Assembly (NCBI RefSeq): GCF_020616335.1
Contig: NZ_CP085051.1
Coordinates: 62,001 to 126,000 of the forward strand
DNA from: Corynebacterium uberis
GTDB taxonomy: Bacteria > Actinomycetota > Actinomycetes > Mycobacteriales > Mycobacteriaceae
Length of the DNA: 64,000 nt
Reading direction: 5' to 3'
Positions 1 to 11,500 of the stretch are shown here, one piece after another. The position numbers and the translations under genes were made by a program. The stretch's first letter is position 1; every line of letters starts with the position of its first letter. The notes beneath the pieces are model-generated. The model saw nothing but the letters and a program-made list of their open reading frames with translations, had not been told where the DNA came from and searched no databases.

Positions 1-897
1 TATGGGGGAGTCTCCTTCAAGGTTCACAGTAATGGCACCGCTAATTTGCGCCCGCCGGTGGATTTGCAGCGCCGTCTGGATTTCCTGCCGCAGGACTACG
101 TGCGCGAGCGCCGCGTCAAGGAGGACTTGGCGCTGGCCACCACGCCTGAGCAGGGGCAACTGCAATTGGACATGGCGCGGGCGGGAAAGTCCTCTACAAC
201 CTGGCCGCTGGCGCATTTCTTAGGCCCGCTGCACCCGGTCACACAGTGGGCGCAGGAGCGCGCGCTGTTGTCCATGGGCCGTGGGGAAATTCCCGCGGTC
301 AGCTTGGCCACAAATGAGCATTACCATGGCGAGCGCATTCTCATTGCGCTGGGCACCATCACAAATGTGCGCGGCCAGGTGGTTACGCGCTCGTTCATGC
401 TGGTCAAGGACGATTGGTTTGGCCCGGAGGTGACCGTGGTGGAAAACGCCACCGAAACCTTAGAACAGTTGGGCTTAACGCAGCAGGCAATCAACACCGG
501 GGACACGCAGATCCCGGAAGACACAAAGAAGTGGGTGCGCGATGCCTGCGATGCCGCAAGCGGGCGAATGGAATTGCCCCGGTACGCCGCCACGCAGCAG
601 GCGGATAAGCGGATTAATGATTATCTTCGGCGCGCCGAGCGGTGGGAGGACAGCGCCGAAGGCATGACTCGCATTCCGGGTTTGGTGCGCCGCAGGCAGC
701 AGGTTGAGGCGGGCCGTGCGCTAGCGGAATCGCTCAAGCCCAAGGACACGTTTGTCCGCCCGGTGCTGGTCATCCTCCCGGCAGCCGAAAGCACCGCCGA
801 AAGCACCGCCGAAAGCACCGCCGAAAGCACCGCCGAAAGCACCGCCGAAAGCACGGCAGCCGAGAACACAGCAACAACCCACACGCAGGACTTTTAA
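1..897 (+). CDS. C-terminal part of a probable SNF2-type/DrmD-like helicase
   Basis: The reading frame is open from the first base, so the gene starts upstream; about 298 residues are visible. No helicase motif lies in this part, so the call rests on resemblance to the tail of large SNF2-related helicases that precede an adenine methyltransferase in DISARM-type loci, and on position: nine bases separate it from the methyltransferase. Conserved-looking segments are LRPPVDLQRRLDFLPQDYV near the start and SSTTWPLAHFLGPLHPV. The end is a low-complexity tail of repeated Ala-Glu-Ser-Thr encoded by a 12-bp tandem repeat. It could instead be the end of another large helicase-like protein; the missing N-terminus would decide. 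Confidence 0.6.
   Translation, partial: YGGVSFKVHSNGTANLRPPVDLQRRLDFLPQDYVRERRVKEDLALATTPEQGQLQLDMARAGKSSTTWPLAHFLGPLHPVTQWAQERALLSMGRGEIPAVSLATNEHYHGERILIALGTITNVRGQVVTRSFMLVKDDWFGPEVTVVENATETLEQLGLTQQAINTGDTQIPEDTKKWVRDACDAASGRMELPRYAATQQADKRINDYLRRAERWEDSAEGMTRIPGLVRRRQQVEAGRALAESLKPKDTFVRPVLVILPAAESTAESTAESTAESTAESTAESTAAENTATTHTQDF
782..858 (+). repeat. 12-bp in-frame tandem repeat encoding AEST
   Basis: The unit gccgaaagcacc is repeated about six times with nearly no divergence, giving consecutive Ala-Glu-Ser-Thr units at the C-terminus of the helicase-like protein. The unit is a multiple of three, so changes in copy number alter tail length without shifting frame. Confidence 0.9.
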
Positions 898-906
898 GGA
901 ACTCTC

Positions 907-3645
907 ATGGCGCATTCTGATTCCATCATCAACGTTGAAGAGTTTATTAGCGATTACTACCTCACCACCGATGACAAGGGGAAGTCTTTCGGCGCGCGGG
1001 TGGACGCCTGCATCAAGGAGTGGAAGGCGCAGGATCAGCCGGGCGCTTTTGATCGGCTGAAGTCCCAGCGCTCCACGTTGCTTAATGCCATGACTTCGGG
1101 TGACGCCGCGACCATTAATGCGCAGTTGCGCGAGGTGTTGGGCTATGGGCAGCCGACTCCGACCACGGTGGAGACCGCCCACGGCACCTTCCTGACCACC
1201 CCGCTGTGGCGTGCCCCGGGTGTGATGGCTTTCGACGCCCCGGTGTTGACCTCCGAGGAGGCGCTGTCCGATGAGGCCGCGGCCATCGAGGTGGCGGTGA
1301 GCGCGCGCCGCCCCAAGCAAGCCACGTCACCAGAGCCCACGCAGCCCGAGCAGCCACCGCAGCAAGACGAAAGCACCAAGCACGAACCCCGCACCCCCGC
1401 CGCCCTGATCGGCGAGCTGTTCCTCAGCGTGGAGGCCCCGCAGCTCATCGTGGTTTTCGCGGGCCCGTTTGTGTTCTTGGCGCATAAGGATTCGTGGCAT
1501 TTGGGCCGCTACCTGGCCTTTAACGTGGCTCTTGCCCTGGAGCGCGGGGATACTAAGGTGCGCGGCGAGTTGGCGCGCATTGCGGTGGCGTTGAGTCGGG
1601 AGAATGTGCAGCGCGGCCCGCAGGGGACGGGTATTGAGTCGTGGTGGCAGGTCACGCTGGATGAGTCGTTGGAGCATTCGGTTCAGGTCTCTGAGACGCT
1701 GCGGGTGGCGGTGCGTGAGTCTATTGAGGTGTTGGGCAATGATGTGTTGTCTCGGGTGGCCCGCCAGGGCGGCGATCCACTGAAGGTTGATGGGGCGCAG
1801 CTGACGCGGGAGGCGTTGCGCTATTTGTATCGGATTTTGTTTGTTCTTTTTGCGGAGACCCGCCCGGAGTTGGCTATTTTGCCGGTGGGTACGCCGGAGT
1901 ATGACTCTGGTTATGGGTTGGCGCGGATTCGTGAGTTGATTGTCCATGAGCCGGTGGGTGTGGCTCAGGAGGAGGGCACGCATCTGTATGAGTCGTTGCG
2001 GGTGTTGTTCAGGCTTATCGACGCCGGCTCTCCCGAACCCCCAGCTGATCCGGTTGAGGGTGCTGCCCCGGCGCTGCAATTTCGTTCGTTGAAGGCGGAT
2101 TTGTTCCAGCCGGATGCGCTGCCGTTGATTACCAGTGTGGGCTTGTCTAATCGTGCGCTGCACACGGTGTTGGTCAATTTGCTCATGACGCGTGAGACCC
2201 GCGGCCGGGATCGTGGCTTTATTTCTTATGCTTCTTTGGGCGTCTCGCAGCTGGGCCAGGTGTATGAGGGGTTGATGAGTTTCCAGGGTTTTGTGGCAAC
2301 GCAACCCCTGGTGGAGGTGGCCCCTAATGGTAATCCGCACAAGGGTTCCTGGGTGGTCCCGGAGGCCCAGGTTGATGGCTTGCCGCAGGAGTGTGTGGTG
2401 GTGGAGCAGGTGCCTAGCCCGGATGGTGGGACGGTCACCCGCCCGCGCCGGTATGCGCCGGGGAGTTTTGTGTTCCGGCAGTCGTCGCGCGATAGGGAGC
2501 GTTCTGCGTCGTATTACACACCGCAGGTGCTCACGGAGTTTACGGTTGCGCAGGCCATTGAGGTGATGCGTGAGGAGGGCCGCCTCGAAAAGCACACGGA
2601 CGTGTTAGAGGTGCGTATTTGTGAGCCCGCGTTGGGCTCGGGCGCGTTTGCCGTGGAGGCAGTCCGCCAGCTGGCCGCGCTGTATTTAGAGTTGTATCAG
2701 GAGCACACGGGTCAGCGTATTGCGGCGGAGGACTATTCTGCCCAGCTGCAAAGTGTGAAGGCCCATATTGCGTTGCATCAGGTCTATGGGGTGGATTTGA
2801 ATGCCACGGCGGTGGAGCTTGCAGAGATTTCCCTGTGGCTGGATACCATGACCGCCCAGTTGCAGGCCCCGTGGTTTGGCTTGCATTTGCGCCGCGGTAA
2901 TTCCCTTATTGGCGCGCTGCGTAAGACGTATTCGCCTTCCGAGGTTGCCAATAAGCAATACCTCCTTTCTCCCGCTTATCGACGCCCCGTCGCCGACCTC
3001 TCCCGCAGCCTCGCCGCGGGCACGGAGGACCCAGCCGTGGCCGGGCAGATCCATCACTTCCTGCTTCCCGCCAAGGGCTGGGGCGCGGCGGCAAACAACA
3101 AGGACGTCAAAGCCATTGCTTCCAGCCAGTCGGCCGCGCTGCGCACGTGGGCCAAGGAGACCACCCGGAAGCTGACTAAGACGCAGATCAAAGACTTGCA
3201 GGCCCTGGCCAGCAGGGTAGAGGCCCTGTGGTCCTTTGTGCTGGTGCGCATGCGCATCGCCGAAGACCAGGCCCGCCGGGACATCGCCTTCCCCGGCCAC
3301 GAGCCGCAGGCACGTGACCGCGTGGTCACCCGCGAGGAGATTGAGCAGACGCTCTTCGGCGACCCGGACTCGGCCTACCAACGCCTGCGCCTGGTCATGG
3401 ACGCCTGGTGCGCCCTGTGGTTCTGGCCGGTCGACCAGGCACACACGGCCCCGACTATCGACGAATGGATTGCCACCCTCCACGACATCCTGGGCGTGGT
3501 GCCCAAGGAGAAGAAGCGTTACGATCCCGCCCAGCTCAAACTGGGCCAACACCCCACGTGGGCGGAGATCACCGCCGCCGAAAACGTGGACCTGACCACC
3601 ACCAGCGCCAAGCGCCACGCCGCGGTGCTGGACGCGCACCCCTAG
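907..3645 (+). CDS. Adenine DNA methyltransferase (PglX/DrmMI-like), N-terminal fragment ending at in-frame TAG
   Basis: This is the 912-residue front of a large N6-adenine methyltransferase of the Eco57I/PglX/DrmMI kind. The SAM-binding motif I is visible as CEPALGSGAF at residues 572-581. A helical N-terminal region of about 550 residues precedes it. Translation stops at TAG 3643-3645, yet the same frame resumes at once and carries the catalytic NPPW motif, so this fragment alone should lack catalysis. ATG 907 follows an AAGGA Shine-Dalgarno (896-900) and the end of the helicase gene. A single G-to-A change in a TGG tryptophan codon would explain the stop; readthrough or a sequence error are alternatives. 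Confidence 0.85.
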   Translation: MAHSDSIINVEEFISDYYLTTDDKGKSFGARVDACIKEWKAQDQPGAFDRLKSQRSTLLNAMTSGDAATINAQLREVLGYGQPTPTTVETAHGTFLTTPLWRAPGVMAFDAPVLTSEEALSDEAAAIEVAVSARRPKQATSPEPTQPEQPPQQDESTKHEPRTPAALIGELFLSVEAPQLIVVFAGPFVFLAHKDSWHLGRYLAFNVALALERGDTKVRGELARIAVALSRENVQRGPQGTGIESWWQVTLDESLEHSVQVSETLRVAVRESIEVLGNDVLSRVARQGGDPLKVDGAQLTREALRYLYRILFVLFAETRPELAILPVGTPEYDSGYGLARIRELIVHEPVGVAQEEGTHLYESLRVLFRLIDAGSPEPPADPVEGAAPALQFRSLKADLFQPDALPLITSVGLSNRALHTVLVNLLMTRETRGRDRGFISYASLGVSQLGQVYEGLMSFQGFVATQPLVEVAPNGNPHKGSWVVPEAQVDGLPQECVVVEQVPSPDGGTVTRPRRYAPGSFVFRQSSRDRERSASYYTPQVLTEFTVAQAIEVMREEGRLEKHTDVLEVRICEPALGSGAFAVEAVRQLAALYLELYQEHTGQRIAAEDYSAQLQSVKAHIALHQVYGVDLNATAVELAEISLWLDTMTAQLQAPWFGLHLRRGNSLIGALRKTYSPSEVANKQYLLSPAYRRPVADLSRSLAAGTEDPAVAGQIHHFLLPAKGWGAAANNKDVKAIASSQSAALRTWAKETTRKLTKTQIKDLQALASRVEALWSFVLVRMRIAEDQARRDIAFPGHEPQARDRVVTREEIEQTLFGDPDSAYQRLRLVMDAWCALWFWPVDQAHTAPTIDEWIATLHDILGVVPKEKKRYDPAQLKLGQHPTWAEITAAENVDLTTTSAKRHAAVLDAHP
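3643..3645 (+). other. In-frame amber codon splitting the methyltransferase
   Basis: TAG sits in the same frame (frame 1) as both halves of the methyltransferase. The codons on each side read HP-stop-IAVVKDIAAAQGFFHW, with no insertion, deletion or repeat around it. The downstream half keeps an uninterrupted frame for 630 codons, which suggests a recent nonsense change, a tolerated readthrough stop or a base-call error. Confidence 0.9.
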
Positions 3646-3651
3646 ATCGCG

Positions 3652-5538
3652 GTGGTCAAGGACATCGCCGCCGCGCAAGGCTTCTTCCACTGGGACCTGG
3701 ACTTCGCCGCCGTCTTCGAGCGCGGCGGCTTTGATCTCCAGGTGGGCAACCCGCCGTGGGTGCGCCCGCGTACGGACGTGGATGCGCTGCGCTCTGAGTA
3801 TGACCCGTGGTTCTCCCTGGCACACAAGCCCACCCAGGCGGCCAAAAAGGAGCGCGCGGACGTCCTCATGGAGGACCCACAGGCGGAGGCGGGCATCATC
3901 GCGGGCCTGACGGAAACCCTGGCCACCGCGGAGATTCTAAGTTCCATCACGGAATTCCCATTCCTGGAGAAGCAGCAGCCAGATCTCTACCGAGGCTTCA
4001 TCGAGCGCACGTGGGAGAACGCCTCCGAGCATGGCGCGGTGGGGTTGATCCACCCGCGCTCATTCTTCACCGAGATTAAAGCGGGCCCCTTGCGTAAGCA
4101 GGCCTACCATCGTCTCCGGCGGATGTGGAACATTACCAACAAACTGGGCCTGTTCGACATTAACCGAGACGAAAAGAACTTCGTGGTTGCCGAGTATTCA
4201 CGACGTCGGCAAGGCGTCAATTTCCTTTCTGCCTCCGGTGTCCATCACCCGCGCACCATTACAGACTCTCTGGTCCACGATGGCAGCGGTCCCGCTCCGG
4301 CGTTCCGGGACGATGAGGACAACTGGGACCTGCGCCCGCACCGGGACCGGATCATCACCGTGGACGAGGAAGAGCTGGAGGTCTGGCACTCCATCCTGGA
4401 GGATCCCGGCACGCCGATCGATGAGGCCCGTATGGTCTACACCGTCAACCGCCAGGCAGCCGGGGTGCTGGCGAAGCTCGCCGCGCAACCTCGCATGCGG
4501 GAGCTGTGCCTGAGCTATTCCCGTGGTTGGGATGAGAGCATAGACAGGAAGAAGGGCTACTTTGACACCGGCTGGGCGGTGCCCGCCACCTGGCAGGACG
4601 TGATCCTCCAGGGACCGCACCTGGGGGTGAGCTTGCCGATGCAGAAGGAGCCCAACCCCACGCTGCGCAACAACCAGGACTGGTCCGAGGTGGACCTGGA
4701 GGCCCTGCCCTTCGACTTCATCCCCGCCACGGCCTACCAGCCCAATAGGATCGAGCACCCGAGCTATGACGATGACTTCGGCTACTGGGGTGGCGTGCGC
4801 GTGGCGCACACTTACCGCATCGCGTGGAGGAAGATGGCCGCGAATACAGGGTTTAGAACTCTGTATTCTGTGATCATCCCGCCGGGATCTACACACGTTG
4901 ATGGGGTGTATTCCACCGGCTCTTCCAATAGTGAAAGCTTGTGTTTCGCAGGGGCGATAGCTTCTGGGATTTTGAGTGACTTTTTTATACGCACTATGGG
5001 TACCGCAAACTTACGTGCTCCTGAGTTTGAATCCCTCCCCCTCGGCCGCCCCAACCCCCTGTGGCACCACATGGCCTACCAATACCTCCAGCTCAACTGC
5101 CTGACGGAGGCCTATGCGCCGCTGTGGGAGGAGATGACGGGCACGCCGTGGACGCCGCAGGTGCCGCTGCGCAAGGCCAAGGCGCGCCGGGCAGCGCAGG
5201 TCAACATTGATGCCATGGCGGCGCTCTCGCTGGGCATTAGCACCGATGAACTGTGCACGATCTACCGCACCCAGTTCCCGGTGATGCGCAAGTATGACCG
5301 TGCGGACCTGTTCGATGCGAACGGTCGGTTGGTGGCGGGGGACGTCGCTAAGCTGGAACGCAAGCTGCGCGCAGGCGAAACCCTGACTCGCGAGCAGCGC
5401 ACGTGGGTGCACCCGCAATCGGGCGCCACCTACACCTTCGAGTACCCCTTCGCCGTGCTCGACCGGGAGGCGGACCTGCGCGCCGCCTACGCCCACTACG
5501 CACCCCTGCTGAACAAGGACGTCGCGGAAGAATCATGA
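3652..5538 (+). CDS. Adenine DNA methyltransferase, C-terminal fragment with NPPW motif
   Basis: This is the downstream half of the interrupted methyltransferase, in the same frame as 907-3645. The catalytic motif IV is VGNPPWVRPR, with NPPW at residues 33-36 from the GTG at 3652 (948-951 of the readthrough product, whose total is about 1540 residues). The rest is the target-recognition region typical of PglX-like enzymes, ending in a segment with several Arg/Lys. GTG 3652 has no convincing ribosome-binding site, so independent translation is doubtful. The stretch at about 4840-5035 is clearly AT-richer than its surroundings and falls in the presumed target-recognition domain. The gene ends in an ATGA overlap with the next helicase gene, implying translational coupling. 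Confidence 0.8.
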   Translation: MVKDIAAAQGFFHWDLDFAAVFERGGFDLQVGNPPWVRPRTDVDALRSEYDPWFSLAHKPTQAAKKERADVLMEDPQAEAGIIAGLTETLATAEILSSITEFPFLEKQQPDLYRGFIERTWENASEHGAVGLIHPRSFFTEIKAGPLRKQAYHRLRRMWNITNKLGLFDINRDEKNFVVAEYSRRRQGVNFLSASGVHHPRTITDSLVHDGSGPAPAFRDDEDNWDLRPHRDRIITVDEEELEVWHSILEDPGTPIDEARMVYTVNRQAAGVLAKLAAQPRMRELCLSYSRGWDESIDRKKGYFDTGWAVPATWQDVILQGPHLGVSLPMQKEPNPTLRNNQDWSEVDLEALPFDFIPATAYQPNRIEHPSYDDDFGYWGGVRVAHTYRIAWRKMAANTGFRTLYSVIIPPGSTHVDGVYSTGSSNSESLCFAGAIASGILSDFFIRTMGTANLRAPEFESLPLGRPNPLWHHMAYQYLQLNCLTEAYAPLWEEMTGTPWTPQVPLRKAKARRAAQVNIDAMAALSLGISTDELCTIYRTQFPVMRKYDRADLFDANGRLVAGDVAKLERKLRAGETLTREQRTWVHPQSGATYTFEYPFAVLDREADLRAAYAHYAPLLNKDVAEES

Positions 5539-8500
5539 CAGCCACCACTGCCACCGGGGCGCTGAGCCCAGCGCACGCCAGCCAGCACCTGTACAAAGGT
5601 ATTTCTGAATACCTGACCACCAGCTTCTCCCTGGCAGAACCACACACCGCGGCCCGGCTGCGGGGCTTCCTCCAAGACCCGGACCACGGGGTGTTCTACG
5701 GGCCCTACGTGCGCACCCGGCTGCCCTACGCCCCGGCGACCAACTGGCAGGACACGCTCGGCTGGCTGCCGCGCGGCTTTGTGCCCTATGACCACCAGGC
5801 GCGCGCCTTTGCCCGCCTGGCCAGCCAGGACGCCACCGGGCGGGCGCACACCCCGCAGCCCACGCTCATTGTCACCGGCACCGGCTCCGGCAAAACGGAA
5901 TCCTTCCTGTACCCCATCCTGGACCACGCCCGGCGCGCGGCGGCTTTAGGAAAACAGGGGGTCAAGGCGCTGATCCTGTACCCCATGAATGCCCTGGCCG
6001 CAGACCAGGCGAACCGCCTGGCCGGGCTGATCGCGGGCACGGATGACCCGCGCCTGGGCGGGGTGCGCGCCGGGATCTACACCGGCGACTCCGCCACGGG
6101 GTCCGCCACCACAGTGTCTGCGCACAGCCTGATCACGGACCAGGACACTCTGCGCAAAAACCCGCCGGACATCCTGCTGACCAACTACAAGATGCTCGAC
6201 CAGCTGCTGCTGCGCCCGGCGGATCGGGGCATCTGGAAGGCGTCTGCGCACAGCCTGCAATACCTGGTGCTCGATGAGTTCCACACCTATGACGGCGCCC
6301 AGGGCACCGACGTGGCCCTGCTGCTGCGCCGCCTGGGGTTGATGCTGGCGGACATCCGCGGCCAGAAGATCACCAGCGGTGCCGCGCCGCTGGGGGCGAT
6401 CACCCCGGTGGCCACCTCCGCCACGCTGGGCAATGATGCAGACCCGTCCGCCATGCTTACCTTCGCCGCCACGGTGTTTGGCCGCACCTTTGGCCCGGAG
6501 GCCATCATCACCGAACGCCTGCTGGACGTGCCCCAGTGGCAGGGGGCCATGGAGGCCGAATATGGGCGCGAAGCTGCCAAGGTAGCCCACCCCAGCGCCG
6601 CGGAGCTGGGCGAGCTGGCTGCCGCGGTGAAGAAAGCCACGGAAGGGAAGGACGCCGAGCCGTACGTGGAGGTGGTGCGCCGAGCGGTCGTCGATAAGCT
6701 CCTCGGCGGGAGCGCTGAGCTGGACAGCATCCTCGCGCGCTACCCCCACCACCCGCTGTTTTCCCAGCTGATCACCGCCGGCACCACCATCCGCCACCTC
6801 GACGAGCTAGCCACCGCCACCCTCGGCGCGGCGCGCACCCTGCCGCGCGAAGAAGTCATGCGCATCCTGCTGACCTTCCTGGCAGACACCCGCGCGCGCC
6901 TCACCGCCCGCAGCGGCTGGAAAGGCAAATCCATCCCCGGCGTGGAGCTCCACCTGTGGGTCCGCGACGTCTCCCGCGTCGACCGCGACACCTCCCCGCG
7001 CCCGGACGACACCGCCTTCCGCTGGGCCGATACCGCCGCCACCGCCGCGCGCCCCGACGCCACGCCCACCTCCGGCGAGTCCGCACCCGGCGGCGGCGTG
7101 TGGCTGCCCGCCTGCTACTGCCGCCACTGCGGGCGCTCCGGCTGGTCAGTGGCCACCGAACCCAACAGCCCCGACGCCCTGGAACTCAACCCCGCCACCA
7201 TCCGCGCCCTGTCCCTGACAGACCCCTCCCGGATGCGCCCGCTTATCGACGCCACCCCCGAAGCCCGCGCACGCACCGGCACCGCAGGTGCGGCGAACGG
7301 TGCTGCCGGCTTCGCCTGGTTCAACGCCACCCGCGGCACCCTGGAAGACACCCCCGGCACCGAACAAGAACGCGACGCCGCCACCACCATCCCCGTGCTT
7401 ACCTATGACAGGCGCGGCAAAGACCTCACCGACCACGCCCGCACGCAGACCTGCCCGGCCTGCGGGGAACGCGACGCCATCCGCTTCATCGGCTCATCCG
7501 TGGCCACGCTGCTGTCCGTGGCGCTGTCCAACCTCTTTGGCATGCCCGGCCTGGACGCCGCAGAGAAAAAGACCCTGGTGTTCACCGACTCCGTCCAGGA
7601 CGCCGCCCACCGCGCCGGCTTTGTCCAAGCCCGCTCGCACGCCTTCGGCCTGCGCACCCTGATCACCGGGGTGGTGGATCGCGCCGGGGACCAGGGGCTT
7701 AACCTGGACCACATCGTTGACGGCCTGGTTGCCGCCGCGGGCACTGATGCCCGCCGCCGCTTCGAGCTGCTGCCGCGCACCATGGCTGACTACAAGTCCT
7801 TCAAGCCCTTCTGGTCTGGGCGCATTACTAAACGAGTGCCCAAGGCCGTGACCCACCGCCTGGCACTAGACCTGGCCCTGGAATGCGGCCAGCGCTCCGA
7901 CCTGCCGCGCTCCCTGACGCAGACCGGCACGCTGACAGTCGGTGTCAGTGCTTCCGACGCCGTGCTGGATGCCGCGGCGGAAGCGGCCCTGGACGCCGTG
8001 GCTCAACAGACCACGCTTTTTACCACCCGGCCCGGTGCCTGCCGCGTTGCTTGGGCGCGCGGCGTGCTGGAACTGATCCGCCTGCGCGGGGGCATCAACA
8101 CCCCGCTGCTGGGCAGGTTCCTGCGCGGCGGGGCCAACGCCTACCTGCTCAACACCACCACCGCGCGCGCCAGCGGGGTGCCCGCCTTCCCGCCCGGCGG
8201 CGCGCCGGAGTTTCCCCGCCGCGGCGGAGGCTCCAAGGACGAGCGCTCCGTGACCAACATCGGCGGCAAAACCGACCGCTACGCCCAGTGGACCGCACGG
8301 ATCCTGGACATCTCCCCCTACGACGCCGGGGCGGCCGTGGCCAACCTGCTTGACCAGCTGGCCCACCGCGGCATCCTGGATGCGATTACCACAGACGAAA
8401 ACACCACCCTCTACGCGCTGCCCGCCAGCCGGATTGTTGCCGCACGCAGTGAGGACGGCACCGTGCTGCGCTGCACCGTCTGCTCCGCAACCATGGGGCT

Positions 8501-11500
8501 CGACCCCCACGGGCACGCCCTGCTGCGCGGCGCACCCTGCTGGGTCGTCGGCTGCACCGGCACCCTCGAGCCCGCCGCCACGGCCGAGGACTACTACCGC
8601 AAGCTCTACCGCAACTCCCACCCGCGCTCCGTCGTGGCGGCCGAACACACCAGCCTGCTTGAGACCAAGGAACGCCAGGACTTAGAGGACTCCTTCCGGG
8701 GTATCGGCACCCCAGCGCCCGACGCCCCCAACGTCCTGGTAGCCACCCCCACCCTAGAGATGGGCATAGACATCGGAGACCTCTCCACCGTCATGCTGTC
8801 CTCCCTGCCACGCAGCGTCGCCTCCTACGTCCAACGCGTGGGCCGCGCCGGGCGCTTGAGCGGCAACTCCCTGATCCTGGCCACCATCCAAGGCCGCGGC
8901 GAAGCACTCACCGTGCTGGACGATCCCCTGACCATGATCGCCGGGGCCGTCGAACCGCCCTCGGCGTTCCTGCGCGCCCGGGAAATCCTGCGCCGCCAAT
9001 TCATCGCCCGGGTGCTCGACACCATGGACATCGGCGATGTGCGCGACGCGCGCGGGGTGTTCGCGCCGGTGAGCGAGGGGGGCGTCGAAAAGCAGGACAC
9101 CCCGTTGGCCGACCGGATCATCGAGCGGGTGAGCAGCGGAATCCACGACGTCCTCGTCGGATTCATCAGTGCCCTCGGCACAGAAATCACCCCAGAAGAC
9201 GCCGGAGAACTCAGCTCCTGGGTCCACAGCAACGACGCCGACGGCCTGGCCGCCCAAGTCCGCCGCGCCGCCGACAGGTGGCTGACCGAACTGCGCGAAC
9301 TCCACGCCCGGCGCGCCGCCCTAGTCACCCACGCCGCTGAGCTTGAACAACGCGTCGAACGCAACGCACGCGACCAAGAAGCCGACCAAGAACGGCGCAA
9401 CGCCCGCGCCACCCAACGCGCCGTGGGCAAACAAATCAGCGAACTGACCGACAAATACTGGATCAACGCCCTCGAACTCTACGGGCTGCTGCCCAACTTC
9501 ACCCTGCTCGACGACACCGTCGAACTGACCGTCTCCGTGAGCACCTTCGACCCCGACAAGGGCGAGATGACCATCGACCCCCAGACCTACACCCGCGGAC
9601 TCGCCTCCGCGATCACAGAACTCGCCCCCGGGGCCACCTTCTACGCCAAAGGCATCGCCGCCCGAATCGACTCCGTAGAAATCACCAACAACAACCGGCC
9701 ACGCACCTGGCGCATCTGCCCAGACTGCTCCTACGCGCAAGAAGACACCGCCGGGGCTGCGCCGGCGCGGGTGTGCCCCTGGTGCGGCAGCGCCGGATTC
9801 GGCGGCGCCGAACAACGACTGCCCGTGCTGCCCATGACCAAAGTCTCCGCACAAGTCCAACGCGACCGGGCCTCCATCACCGACTCCACCGATGACCGCA
9901 AACAAACCCGCTTCAACCAAGCCGTCACCCTCACCATCCCCGACGGCGGCGACCGCGGCACCTGGTACACCACCGGCACCGGATTCGGCGTCACCGACCT
10001 GCGCCGCGTCAACGTCAGTTGGCTCAACCTGGGCAAACAAGGCCAATCCCCACTCCACATCGCCGGCGGCGAAGTCAACGCCCCACTCTTCGAAGTCTGC
10101 GCCGAATGCGGCCACGTGCCCGCCGAACCCTTCGAAGACTCCCGCCGCGGACACCGCCCCTGGTGCTCCCGGCGCACACCCGCCACCGCCCTGGAAGACC
10201 CACCCGCACCAGAACACTTCGCCCTCGCACGCACCCTAAACACCCAAGGCCTACTGCTGAGCATCCCGGCGATCATGACCGCCCGCGACACCTCCGCGCT
10301 GCCCACCTTCGCCGCCGCCCTGCGCCTAGGCCTGTCCCGCATGCTCGGCGGCAAACCACAACACATCACCATGGCCACCGTGACCAAGCCCAAACCCGCC
10401 GGATCCCAGCTGCGCGCCAACCCCCAAGCCCTGCTGATCTATGACGAAGTCCCCGGCGGCACCGGCTACCTCACCCAATTCGCCCAAGCCCCCACCATCC
10501 GGAGGATGCTGCTGGCCGCCTATGAGGTGGTATCCACCTGCGAATGCGCCGCCAAAGACCAGCTGTGCTGCCCCAAGTGCCTGCTGCCCTTCGCCCTGCG
10601 CGGGCAGGCGGACAAGACCTCCCGCGCGCTGGCGGCGGAGGTGCTCTACAACCTGCTGGCGGATGTGGAAGCTGGCGCTGGTGCTGGCTCCGCTGGTGCT
10701 GGCGGTGCTGGGGCTGTGGGCGCTGCTGGGGGCGGCGTCGATAGTCATGGTGCTCCCGGGGAAGCCGATGGCCGGATGAGCCTTGCCGCCCTGACCGAAG
10801 CCACCTGGGAGATCAGTGCGGAAGCCCCGAAGGAAAGCGCCGAAAGCGTCCTGGAAATCCGCTTCCGCGAACTGCTCGGCGAAGCGCTAAAAAAGCAGAA
10901 CTTTAGCGTCGAGACCATCGCCCAAGCCGGCACCGAACAACTGCGCATCACCTCGCCGACCAGCCGCACCGAATGGATGATGAAGCCCCAGGTCCACCAA
11001 GAATGGACCACCCCAGACTTCGTCTTCGAAACCATCCGCGGCGGCAACCACAAAATCGCCGTCTACCTCGACGGCTACACCTACCACCGCGACCAACTGC
11101 CCGAAGACGCCCAAAGGCGCAACCGGCTGCGCGACAACGACTGGATCGTCTGGTCCCTGACCTGGGACGACCTGGGCCGCTACGAAAACGGCGACGGCGC
11201 CCAACGCTCCTGGTACGACCCCGCCACCCCCACCGTGGCCTCCGCACGCAGCCTGGCCAACGCGGACGAACTGTCCTCCGTGCGCAAAGACCCGTTCAGC
11301 CAACTCATCGACCTGCTGCGCGAGCCGCGCCCGCAGCGCTGGCAAGGCGTGGCCAAACAAGCCCACGCGGTGCTCGTCCAGCGCGGCGGCTCCGTCATCA
11401 GAGGCAACAAAATCCTGGTGCGCATCGCCGACGACTCCGTCTTCCTGGTCGCCGCCCCCACCACAGACATCCACCTCATCTTCGACGCCGGACACAAAGA

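Noticed and set aside
782..858. CRISPR-like array
   Set aside because: The 12-bp units are contiguous, in-frame coding repeats without spacers.
3643..3645. Programmed pyrrolysine or other recoding at the TAG
   Set aside because: No recoding element or cognate gene is visible, and a nonsense mutation or sequence error is simpler.
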